Below are positions 45,573 to 53,327 of a stretch of 64,000 nt of DNA, in pieces. The DNA lies in the NCBI GenBank assembly GCA_958413765.1, contig CATYVH010000001.1:124001-188000 (forward strand). Reading direction: 5' to 3'. Position numbers and translations under genes: made by a program. Position 1 is the first letter of the stretch. Every line of letters begins with the position of its first letter. The notes beneath the pieces are model-generated. The model was given only the letters and a program-made list of their open reading frames with translations. It was not told the DNA's origin and did not search any database. The stretch comes from an uncultured Collinsella sp. (lineage in GTDB: Bacteria; Actinomycetota; Coriobacteriia; Coriobacteriales; Coriobacteriaceae).

Positions 45573-45601
45573 GAATGAGGGCGCCATCGGCGCCCTCATT
45601 C
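45573..45601. terminator. Terminator after the AraC gene
   Basis: 13-bp perfect stem GAATGAGGGCGCC-ATC-GGCGCCCTCATTC directly after the stop codon. Also the first of three similar hairpins in the repeated region that follows. Confidence 0.8.
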
Positions 45602-45818
45602 ACCAAATTCAATCCAGCCCACCTGACCCGAACGGCCGAGTCGTTGCAGAACCCGGGAGCCCCGGCAGGGCGGGTGCTTGCTCAAAATGAGTTCCCTCCA
45701 AAACAATGGGCGCGCCAACGGCGCGCCCATTCACTCTATTCCATTCAGCCCCGCCTGACCCGAACGGCCGAGTCGTCTGGCCGGGGAAGCCCCGAGTCGC
45801 CGGGGTGTTTGCTCCAAA
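45573..45818. repeat. Two direct repeats, each led by a terminator-type hairpin
   Basis: Copies at about 45573-45705 and 45706-45825 share CCTGACCCGAACGGCCGAGT, a GGGGA/GCCCC stretch and CAAAATGAGTTCC, but the leading hairpins have different stems (GAGGGCGCC and TGGGCGCGCC). A third hairpin (AAGGCCAC/GTGGCCTT, 45838-45858) opens a third unit that runs into an inverted copy. This fills the 356-bp gap between araC-type gene and gatB. Confidence 0.6.
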
Positions 45819-45921
45819 TGAGTTCCGCATGCAAAGAAGGCCACTAAATGTGGCCTTCGTCTTGCATAGGACTGTTTGAAATTTGGAGGAAATACCCCGG
45901 CGACTCGGGGCTTCCCCGGCC
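45779..45921. repeat. 143-bp inverted-repeat structure at the gatB 3' end
   Basis: Arms 45779-45819 and 45881-45921 are 41 bp with two mismatches (core GCCCCGAGTCGCCGGGGT). Inside, ATGCAA...TTGCAT frames the AAGGCCAC hairpin. The right arm ends 6 bp after the gatB stop. Size and plan closely resemble the 142-bp element at 25542. Confidence 0.65.
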
Positions 45922-45927
45922 TCGCAG

Positions 45928-47604
45928 CTACGAGAGCGACGTTCTCAGCAACTCGTTGAAGAGTTTCGGGTTGCCCTTGCCGCAGCTCGCCTTCATGCAC
46001 TGGCCCACCAAAAAGCCGATGACCTTCTGGTTGCCGTCACGATACTGCTGCGCCTGCTCGGCACAGTTTGCCAGCACCTCGTCCACGATCGGCTGCAACG
46101 CACCGGCATCGCTCACCTGACGCATGCCGCGCTCGTCGACGATCTTGTTGGGGTCGTCGCCGGTCTGGGCCATGGCCTCAAAGACCTCGTGCGCCTGGTT
46201 GGAGCTGATGGCATCGGTCGCCAGCAGCTTGGCCAGCGCTGCCACTTGAGCCGGCGCGATGCCGGACTCGGCCAGCGAGACGCCTGCGCCCTTAAGGTAG
46301 GCGATCATCTCGTTCACCAGCAAGTTTGCGACCGTCTGAGCCTCCTTGTCGGTCATACCAGCAGCGGCAGCCTCAAAGAAATCGGCAAACTCGGGGTCGC
46401 CGGCGATCTGCTCGGCGTCGGCCGCCTTAATGCCAAAGTCGGCCTCAAAACGGGCGCGCTTGGCATCGGGCAGCTCGGGAATCTCGCCACGGCAGCGGTC
46501 GATGAACTCGTCATCCAAATCGAACGGCGCCAGGTCGGGATCGGGGAACAGACGATAGTCGTCGGCCGTCTCCTTCACACGCATGACCACGGTGCGTTTG
46601 CGGCTGGGCTCCCAGTGGCGGGTCTCCTGATAGATGATGCCGCCCTCCTCGAGCACCTCGGCCTGGCGGCAAATCTCGTAGGCAAGGCCGTCGTGCAGGC
46701 TCTTAAACGAGTTGAGGTTCTTGAGCTCGGTCTTGGTGCCCAGCTTGGTCTCGCCACGGCGGCGCAGCGACACGTTGCCGTCGCAGCGCATGGAACCCTT
46801 CTCCATGGAGCAATCGGAAATGCCCAGCGTCACAAAGATGCGACGGAGCTTCTCCATAAACAGGCGCGCTTCCTCGGGCGTGCGCAGATCGGGCTCAGTC
46901 ACGAGCTCAATCAAAGGCGTGCCGCAGCGGTTGTAGTCGACGAGCGACTCGGCGGCGGCGGTAATGCGGCCCTCGGCACCGCCCACGTGGACCATCTTGG
47001 CGGCGTCCTCCTCCATGTGGATGCGCAGGATGCGAATGGGCACCGTGTAGGAACCGTCCTCGCGACGCTCGGGCATCTGCAGGTTGGACGCGTCATAGCT
47101 GGCCAGGTGACCGGCGCGCTGGTTGCCCTCGCGCATGGTCGACGTCATGGACGTGGACAGACCCTCGGCGTTGGCCGAAGCGCTCGCCAGGCTCTGGGCC
47201 TCGGCCTCGCCAAACGCGCAGTCGGGGCGCTCGGCGGCGCCGCGACCGGTCACGTCCAGGTCCAGATGACCGTACATGGCAAAAGCGACCGGACCCTGCG
47301 TGGTCTGGAAGTTCTTGGCCATATCGGGATAGAAGTAGTGCTTGCGGTAGAACATCGAGTGGCGCTGGATCTCGCAGTTGGTGGCCAGACCCGCCTTGAC
47401 GATGCTCTCGATGGCGCGCTTGTTGGGCACCGGCAGGGCGCCGGGCAGGCCCAGGCACACCGGGCACACGTTGGCGTTGGGCTCGTCATCGTGGCTGAGC
47501 TTGCAATTGCAGAACATCTTGGTATCGAGTGCGGTGAGCTCGGTATGGATCTCCAGGCCGATCACGGCCTCCCAATCCTGCAGGACCTCGGAAAGCTCCT
47601 TCAT
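45928..47604 (-). CDS. gatB: Asp/Glu-tRNA amidotransferase subunit B
   Basis: 558 residues against about 480 in most bacteria. Contains VIGLEIHTELTA, ANVCPVCLGLPGALPVPN, SMFYRKHYFYPDMAKN, RIHMEEDAAK and the C-terminal helical GatB/YqeY region. Converts Glu-tRNA(Gln) or Asp-tRNA(Asn) to the amide. The extra length is an Ala/Ser/Gln-rich insert of about 60 residues between DLDVTGRG and YTVPIRIL (residues about 120-190). Its ATG overlaps the gatA stop (TAATG). Confidence 0.95.
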   Translation of the reverse strand: MKELSEVLQDWEAVIGLEIHTELTALDTKMFCNCKLSHDDEPNANVCPVCLGLPGALPVPNKRAIESIVKAGLATNCEIQRHSMFYRKHYFYPDMAKNFQTTQGPVAFAMYGHLDLDVTGRGAAERPDCAFGEAEAQSLASASANAEGLSTSMTSTMREGNQRAGHLASYDASNLQMPERREDGSYTVPIRILRIHMEEDAAKMVHVGGAEGRITAAAESLVDYNRCGTPLIELVTEPDLRTPEEARLFMEKLRRIFVTLGISDCSMEKGSMRCDGNVSLRRRGETKLGTKTELKNLNSFKSLHDGLAYEICRQAEVLEEGGIIYQETRHWEPSRKRTVVMRVKETADDYRLFPDPDLAPFDLDDEFIDRCRGEIPELPDAKRARFEADFGIKAADAEQIAGDPEFADFFEAAAAGMTDKEAQTVANLLVNEMIAYLKGAGVSLAESGIAPAQVAALAKLLATDAISSNQAHEVFEAMAQTGDDPNKIVDERGMRQVSDAGALQPIVDEVLANCAEQAQQYRDGNQKVIGFLVGQCMKASCGKGNPKLFNELLRTSLS

Positions 47605-49118
47605 TACAGCTCGCCTCCCTTCCCGGCAAAAGCGGGCGCGACGGAAAGCGCGGGCGCACCCGTGGCGGCATCGGCAAAGCCGCGCTCCAGGGCGCGGGCA
47701 AACGTGAGCAGCTGACGGTCCTTAAAGGCCGGACCCACCAGCTGGGCAGAAACGGGCAGCTGAGTATCCTCGCCCAGGCCCAGCGGCACCGAGATACCGC
47801 CGTTGCCGCAGATGTTGAGCGAAATGGTGTACAGGTCGGAGAGGTACATCTGCGTGGGGTCGCTGATCTCGCCAAACTTAAAGGCCGTGCGCGGCGAGGC
47901 GGGCATGAGGATGGTGTCCACCTTGGCATACGCGGCGTCGTAGTCCTGCGTGATGAGCGTGCGGGCCTTTTGCGCAGCGTAGTAGTACTTGTCGTACACG
48001 CCCGAGCTCAGCAGGTAGGCGCCGAGCATCTGACGGCGCTTGGCCTCGGCACCAAAGCCGTGGGCGCGCGAAAGCGAGCTCTGGTCGGACAGGTTGGCGC
48101 AGCCCTCCTCCTGGTAGCCGTAGCGAATGCCGTCGAAGCGGGCCAGGTTGGAGAACGCCTCGGCCGGGCCGATGACGTAGTAGGCGGCGATGGCGGCGTC
48201 CAGGTGCGGCAGGTCGACCTCGACCAGCTCGGCGCCCTGGTTCTGCAGCTCCTGGGCGGCGCGCTGAACAGCGGCCTTGACCTCGGGCGTCAGGCCCTCG
48301 GCCTCCATAAACGCGGGGATGATGCCCACGCGCTTGCCCTCGATGCTGTCGTTGAGATGCTCGGTAAAGTCGACGGCGCAATCCTGGCTGGTGCAGTCGT
48401 ACGGATCGTGGCCCGCACCGGTAAGCGCGTTCATGGCCAGCGCGACATCCTCGACCGTGCGGCCAAAGGGGCCCACCTGGTCGAGCGACGAGCCAAAGGC
48501 AACCACGCCGTAACGGCTCACGGCGCCATACGTGGGCTTAAAGCCCACCACGCCGCACAGCGACGCCGGCTGGCGGATGGAGCCACCGGTGTCCGAGCCC
48601 AGCGAGAGCGCAACCTCGCCCGCGGCGACGGCGGCAGCGGAGCCGCCCGAGGAGCCGCCGGGCACGCGCTCGGTATCCCAGGGGTTGTTGGTGCGGTGGA
48701 AGGCCGAGCTCTCGGTGGAGCTGCCAAAGGCGAACTCGTCCATGTTGGCCTTGCCCATGGGCAGGCAGCCGGCGTCGAGCATGCGCTGGACGCAGGTGGC
48801 GGTGTAGACGCTCTGGTAGTCCTCGAGCATGCGGGAAGCGCAGGTGGTGCGCGTGCCCACGAGGTTCATGTTGTCCTTAATGGCCAGCGGCACGCCCGCA
48901 AGCGGGGGCAGCGGCTTGCCTGCGGCACGGTCGGCATCCACGCGCGCGGCGGCCTCGAGCGCAAGCTCGGGCGCCACCTGCAGGAATGCCTGGACCCCAC
49001 CCTCGCGCGCCTCGATGGCGGCAAGGGAGGCCTGGGCCACCTCGGTAGCGGTAAAGTCGCCGGCGGCAACGCCCGCGGCGATCTGGGCGGCGGTAAGGGA
49101 ATCGAAGCTCTGCGCCAT
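47604..49118 (-). CDS. gatA: Asp/Glu-tRNA amidotransferase subunit A
   Basis: 504 residues. Amidase signature GGSSGGSAAAVAAGEVALSLGSDTGGSIRQPA with the Ser-cisSer-Lys residues (Lys in PLAIKDNMN). Makes ammonia from glutamine for the B subunit. Overlaps gatC and gatB at TAATG junctions, typical of an equimolar complex. Confidence 0.97.
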   Translation of the reverse strand: MAQSFDSLTAAQIAAGVAAGDFTATEVAQASLAAIEAREGGVQAFLQVAPELALEAAARVDADRAAGKPLPPLAGVPLAIKDNMNLVGTRTTCASRMLEDYQSVYTATCVQRMLDAGCLPMGKANMDEFAFGSSTESSAFHRTNNPWDTERVPGGSSGGSAAAVAAGEVALSLGSDTGGSIRQPASLCGVVGFKPTYGAVSRYGVVAFGSSLDQVGPFGRTVEDVALAMNALTGAGHDPYDCTSQDCAVDFTEHLNDSIEGKRVGIIPAFMEAEGLTPEVKAAVQRAAQELQNQGAELVEVDLPHLDAAIAAYYVIGPAEAFSNLARFDGIRYGYQEEGCANLSDQSSLSRAHGFGAEAKRRQMLGAYLLSSGVYDKYYYAAQKARTLITQDYDAAYAKVDTILMPASPRTAFKFGEISDPTQMYLSDLYTISLNICGNGGISVPLGLGEDTQLPVSAQLVGPAFKDRQLLTFARALERGFADAATGAPALSVAPAFAGKGGEL

Positions 49119-49429
49119 TACTCGCTCTCCCCCTCTCCCAAAATGGACGGCACGCGGAAGTAGCGGTCGCGCGCGCTGCCAGCGTTTTCGAGCGCGACTT
49201 CGAGCGGCAGATCGCGCTCGGGCTCGCGCAGGTCATCGCCCATCACGTTGGACAGGCTTCCGATGGGATGGAACGTGGGCTCCACGTCGGGCAAGTCATA
49301 TTGCAAGACGGGCTCGAGCATCTGGACGGCGTCGTTCATGTAGGACGTCATCTGGGTGAGCTCGTCATCGGTCAGTGCGATCTTTGCGTACTCGGCGATG
49401 CCGCGCACGTCTTTCTCGCTGAGTGCCAT
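49118..49429 (-). CDS. gatC: Asp/Glu-tRNA amidotransferase subunit C
   Basis: 103 residues. MALSEKDVRGIAEYAKIALTDDEL start and the C-terminal LREPERDLPLEVALENAG fit GatC, which bridges A and B. ATG 49429 has AAGGGAG before it. First gene of gatCAB. The 304-bp gap to the sortase holds repeats only. Confidence 0.93.
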   Translation of the reverse strand: MALSEKDVRGIAEYAKIALTDDELTQMTSYMNDAVQMLEPVLQYDLPDVEPTFHPIGSLSNVMGDDLREPERDLPLEVALENAGSARDRYFRVPSILGEGESE

Positions 49430-49611
49430 AGGCGCTCCCTTCCGCATAACAGATAAACCGCTCTAGTATACAAGGCAATGCCGCTTGGAGCAGGCGCTTT
49501 ACCCAAATGCAGCGAAAACGTAACGAGGGCGGCGGGCTGGCAGGCTGCGGACTGGCGGTTCTGGAGCGAAACCGCACCGTCCATAGCGAAAACCGTCTCG
49601 CCCACAACGAA

Positions 49612-49720
49612 AACCATCACAACATTCGACGCTTTTCGCCAAAATCGAGATTTTCATCGAATGTTGTGACGGTTTGGAAGTCCCGACCACCACAAAGGTG
49701 CCTGTCCCCGTTGTGGTGGT
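49612..49720. repeat. Two hairpin repeats between gatC and sortase
   Basis: Family B: 49612-49675, arms CACAACATTCGA / TCGAATGTTGTG with an AT-rich centre. Family A: 49686-49720, arms ACCACCACAA / TTGTGGTGGT around GGTGCCTGTCCCC. Both recur near 59.85-59.97 kb, and family A again at 61.42 kb and, degenerate, at 58.89 kb. The left part of the gap (49450-49610) shows nothing recognisable. Confidence 0.65.
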
Positions 49721-49733
49721 TCTGAACGATGTC

Positions 49734-50672
49734 TTATGCCGAGGCCTTGGCCTTGCGGCGCTTGCGGACCGCGTGGATCACGATATCCAGCAGCAACAGC
49801 ACAATGGCTACGACCACGATGAGCACGGCAAACTCGCGCTTGCCCCAGTGGCGGCCAGCCAGCGACTTTTGCTTGTCGACGTCCTTCTTGTTGTACTTGG
49901 TGCGCACGCAATGCACCAGCAGGCGATGGTCGTTCACGCCGTAGGGCGTGCAGGTGACGAGCGTCACCTTGTCGGCGCCGGGCTCGATGGTCAGCGACTC
50001 CATCTCCTCGGGCAGCACCACCTCGGAGTCCACCATCTTGTAGGCGAGCGTCTTGTTCATGGTGTGCAGCAGCACCAGGTCGCCGGGCTCCAGCGAGTGG
50101 ATGTCGTCGAACATGCTCAGGTTGCGCATGCCCGAGTGCGCGGTGAGCACGCAATGCGTCGAGGTGCCGCCCACCGGCAGGCTCGTGCCTTCCAAGTGCC
50201 CGACGCCCGCCATAAGGACTTCTTCGCTCGTGCCGTGGTAGATGGGCATGCTCACGTCGATGGAGGGGATCTCGACCCAGCTCATCATGGGGTCGCGGTC
50301 AAAGATGAGCTGCTGGGCGTAGGGCTCGATCTGGTCGGCGGGAAGCTCGGTGGCCTCGCCCGCCAGCTGCTCGTTAAAGGAGCGCGCCTGGAGCAGGATG
50401 CGCTCGCGCTCCTCGGCAGATAGCGCGTCCACGGTGCTGGACACGGTGCTGATCTGGTTGAACACGCCCGAGGCCTCGAGCCGGTCCAAAATCCACGGCC
50501 AGGTCATAAGGCCCACGCCAATAAGGATGATGACGATAGTGATGAGCCGATCGGCCCAGCGCGGCAGCCGCTTGCGGCGGCGCTTGGGCTTTGGTTGAGG
50601 TTTGGGCTGAGGGCTTGAGCCGCCGTTGTCCGCGGCGTTATTGCTCTTCATATGTTTGGCGCCCTGCACCAT
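49734..50672 (-). CDS. Class C (pilus) sortase
   Basis: 312 residues. Membrane helix LITIVIILIGVGLMTWPWIL near the N-terminus and another at the C-terminus (FAVLIVVVAIVLLLLDIVI), the usual layout of class C. Active site: VLTAHSG (His), TLVTCTPYGVNDHRL (Cys and Arg). A lid-like DP pair (FDRDPMMSW) is present. Links pilin subunits through their LPXTG-type signals; the pilin genes lie upstream on the same strand, ended by their own terminator. Confidence 0.93.
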   Translation of the reverse strand: MVQGAKHMKSNNAADNGGSSPQPKPQPKPKRRRKRLPRWADRLITIVIILIGVGLMTWPWILDRLEASGVFNQISTVSSTVDALSAEERERILLQARSFNEQLAGEATELPADQIEPYAQQLIFDRDPMMSWVEIPSIDVSMPIYHGTSEEVLMAGVGHLEGTSLPVGGTSTHCVLTAHSGMRNLSMFDDIHSLEPGDLVLLHTMNKTLAYKMVDSEVVLPEEMESLTIEPGADKVTLVTCTPYGVNDHRLLVHCVRTKYNKKDVDKQKSLAGRHWGKREFAVLIVVVAIVLLLLDIVIHAVRKRRKAKASA

Positions 50673-50803
50673 CGCCAGTCACTCCTCTACAGCTCAGGTT
50701 GTCTAAACAAATAATAGCCGATTAGCAAACTCATGCACCGGACAACGCAGCCTGACATCATTGCACAGCGCGAGTATGGGCCCGCATTTGAGTTTTCAAA
50801 ATG

Positions 50804-50829
50804 TCCCGAATCGACTGGGCGATTCGGGA
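50804..50829. other. 10-bp hairpin between sortase and small gene
   Basis: TCCCGAATCG / CGATTCGGGA with a 6-nt loop. On the minus strand it lies upstream of the sortase, about 130 bp from its start; it could be an operator or attenuator. Nothing else is seen in 50673-50900. Confidence 0.35.
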
Positions 50830-50905
50830 TACAATGTCAATAGAAAACGACGCACCCCGCGTAAATGTTTGGGAGCGCGGGCGGCCTAGTTTTCAGTTTT
50901 TGTTA

Positions 50906-50933
50906 AATGCCCGGGATCCGACCCCCGGGCATT
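50906..50933 (-). terminator. Terminator-like hairpin after small gene
   Basis: AATGCCCGGG / CCCGGGCATT with an 8-nt loop, touching the stop codon of the 49-residue gene. The T-rich flank is on the plus-strand side, so it may not be a true intrinsic terminator for the minus strand. Confidence 0.4.
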
Positions 50934-50934
50934 C

Positions 50935-51084
50935 TTATTTGCGCTTTCGGCGCAAATGCCGTCCACCGTCCGCACCGCGCGTGCGCCTACGGACCTTAAA
51001 CCGAACCTCATACGAGTCAAGAAACGCGATGACGAACGTGCCCACCGCCGCGAGGGCGGCGAGCGCGTTAAGGAATTTCAGCAT
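50935..51084 (-). CDS. Small membrane protein, possibly holin-like toxin
   Basis: 49 residues (MLKFLNALAALAAVGTFVIA then a basic tail with RRRTRGADGGRHLRRKRK). An exact GGAGGT lies 6 nt before ATG 51084, one of the best ribosome sites in the window. One membrane helix and a strongly basic cytosolic end. The AAVGTFVIAF segment recalls short holin-like toxins (type I antitoxin systems) but the length is greater. Between pilin operon and sortase; real gene likely, function not known. Confidence 0.6.
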   Translation of the reverse strand: MLKFLNALAALAAVGTFVIAFLDSYEVRFKVRRRTRGADGGRHLRRKRK

Positions 51085-51258
51085 ATGGTGACCTCCGATC
51101 GAGTCGTCGGCCGCCCGCGCACGGAATGCGTCGCAAGGGTATTTTACTGCGAGTGTATGCACCCACGCCTGGTAAACGCGATTTTGACAAACATCTGTTC
51201 GATATTCATACGCTTGATCCAACGGGCAATGGAGGCTGGCTGCGTTATCCCAAAAAAA

Positions 51259-51289
51259 CGGGGCAAACTCCAGTGCGGAGTCTGCCCCG
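51259..51289 (-). terminator. Terminator of the pilin operon
   Basis: Minus strand: CGGGGCAGACTCC...GGAGTTTGCCCCG followed by TTTTTTTGGG, about 100 bp after the last pilin stop. Marks the end of the pilin transcript before the sortase. Confidence 0.88.
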
Positions 51290-51389
51290 AAAAGAGAATG
51301 GCAAAGCAAGAACGTGGATGGACGAGAAAAGTGTCCGCAAGTCTCATGGCCAACACATCCCACCTGCCAAAGGGATGGATGAGCGAGCG

Positions 51390-53219
51390 TTACTCCTGCT
51401 CGGACTCCTCAGCCTGCTTACGGCTGCGGATGAGGTGCGCCACGCCGATGCACAGCACCGCGCCACCGGCGATCCAAGTGAAAGTCACGCCGTTAAGGCC
51501 GGTCAGCGGGAGGCCCACGGACTTGGTGTTGCCGACATTGATGGTGACCTCGCCGGCATCAGCGTTGGTGCCGGTGTTTTCTTGACCATGAAGAGCATTG
51601 TCGCCGACATTACCGTCAAGCTTGCCGAAGGCGATGTCGGTGCGCTTCTCGTCTGCCTCAGACACCTTTGCCTCAAGGGTCTTCACCTTCATCGTGTCTT
51701 TGTTATACGTCGCGGTGATGATGAAGGTGAAGGGGTCGGCCTTGGTGGGGTACTTGGCAGGGTCGGGGGTCTGGACCTCAGTCACCTTGTAGGAGCCGGC
51801 GTCGAGGCCGGAAACGGAGATCTTGCCTTCTTTGTCGGACGTGAACTTCACACACTCGGGAAGGTTTTCAGTATTGGTGACGGTCACGAGCTGACCCGCG
51901 ACGACACTGACGCCATCAACAGTACCCTCCGTCGAGGCAATATACTGGTTTTCGGTATTCTTGTCCGCGGACTGGATGGTGAAGACGGCATTCTCAAGGC
52001 CCTGCTCGGTGCCCTGGTCGACCTTCTTGAGGTTGAGCTTGAACGCAAAGTCGGCGACGGTGTCCTCGATCGTCGTGCCCGTGCCAACGCCATACGGGTT
52101 GTTGGAGTACTCAAGCTTAACGGTGTTGGGGTTGCCACCCTTCTGAGTATTGTCAGTAGTGTTACCAATCACGGCATTGCCGTTGAGCACCGCCTTGTAG
52201 AAGACGACTATCTGAGTGCTGGCGCCTACCTTTGAAATCTCCTTGAGATACTTACCGTGCTCTCCCGCATTAGCGTTAATAGCCAAGGTGGTAGTTCCAT
52301 CAGCATTGGTGGTTGGCGTCACAGTAAAGTTCTCTGTAATGTCGGCATATTGATCAATGTTGTTCTGATCTTTGTTTACAGCAAAAACTTGAGTTTGGCC
52401 ATCAACATAGCTGAGGCCCTTGGAAAGGGTGTCAGTGAACCTATAGGTATAGCTATCGTAAGTAGCGTAGTTGCTGGCGATCGTGCCGGTGAGCTTGTAA
52501 TTGACCTCCTGGCCGATCTGCGAATCGGCGACGTCATCCCAATCTTTCACAGGCACGGTCGTGAGGTCATCCTCCGCCTTGTTATCATCAAGAATCTTCT
52601 TTTCAACCGTGGGGACGCTCTTCTTAGGGGTAATATTCACAGTTGTGTCCGTACCGTCAATAAGAGCGTACACCGGAGCTGAATAAGCATCGGTCGACTT
52701 GTCCCTGGGCTTTACCGTCGTATCAGTGAGGAACAGCCAGTAGCCGGCGTCAAGATTGGAAAGAGACGGCTGTGCGGCAGACGTCCTCTGCCACGTTGCA
52801 TTGTTCTTCAAATTGTCGGCGATCATGCTCAGAACATTATCGCTTGCGACCTGAGAAGTGCTCCCAGTCACGCCTGACTTCTCGTTCAGCCAATCAGCGG
52901 CATCCTGGGCAGTCGTTTTGTTGTAGGCAGGCTCTTTTTTCTGAATTGCACGAACAACTGCGTCCTGAATTGCCTGTTGCTCTGTCACGTTTGTGCCCGC
53001 CCACTGAATGTTCTTTACAGTGGAGCCATTTACGTCAGCAGCGAAGATTTGAATGCCCTTATAAGTCGTTGATCCAGCGTAGTCACCGTAATCGAACGTA
53101 ACGGTCGTGTTGCCCGCTGCAAACGCCATGGTCACCGGGGCCATCACGCCGCCGAAGCTCAGGGCCGCCGTGAGGCCGGCGGTTACTGCCAGGCATGCGA
53201 TGTTCTTGCTCATGCTCAT
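51390..53219 (-). CDS. LPXTG-anchored pilin, isopeptide (D2/SpaA-type) domains
   Basis: 609 residues. Signal peptide MSMSKNIACLAVTAGLTAAL ends near AFAAGNTTV. Middle: D2-type domains (VNYKLTGTIASNYATYDSY, TDTLSKGLSYVDG). C-terminal Cna_B/SpaA domain with the E-box YKVTEVQTP. Sorting signal LPLTG at residues about 576-580, membrane helix and RSRKQAEE tail. ATG 53219 has GGAGG 8 nt upstream. Likely the major shaft pilin, as it is last before the terminator and has the usual size; could also be a minor one. Confidence 0.88.
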   Translation of the reverse strand: MSMSKNIACLAVTAGLTAALSFGGVMAPVTMAFAAGNTTVTFDYGDYAGSTTYKGIQIFAADVNGSTVKNIQWAGTNVTEQQAIQDAVVRAIQKKEPAYNKTTAQDAADWLNEKSGVTGSTSQVASDNVLSMIADNLKNNATWQRTSAAQPSLSNLDAGYWLFLTDTTVKPRDKSTDAYSAPVYALIDGTDTTVNITPKKSVPTVEKKILDDNKAEDDLTTVPVKDWDDVADSQIGQEVNYKLTGTIASNYATYDSYTYRFTDTLSKGLSYVDGQTQVFAVNKDQNNIDQYADITENFTVTPTTNADGTTTLAINANAGEHGKYLKEISKVGASTQIVVFYKAVLNGNAVIGNTTDNTQKGGNPNTVKLEYSNNPYGVGTGTTIEDTVADFAFKLNLKKVDQGTEQGLENAVFTIQSADKNTENQYIASTEGTVDGVSVVAGQLVTVTNTENLPECVKFTSDKEGKISVSGLDAGSYKVTEVQTPDPAKYPTKADPFTFIITATYNKDTMKVKTLEAKVSEADEKRTDIAFGKLDGNVGDNALHGQENTGTNADAGEVTINVGNTKSVGLPLTGLNGVTFTWIAGGAVLCIGVAHLIRSRKQAEESEQE

Positions 53220-53327
53220 CTTCTTTTCCTCCGTTTTCCGTTTGATTCTCATTCGATCGATCATCATCTGTCTGTGTCTTAGCATCTACTTCGCTACGTC
53301 TCGCCCCGCTCTCTGTGGGGCTGCCAG

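Noticed and set aside
49494..49725. Short plus-strand frames between gatC and the sortase
   Set aside because: They run through the family A and B hairpin repeats and have no ribosome site.
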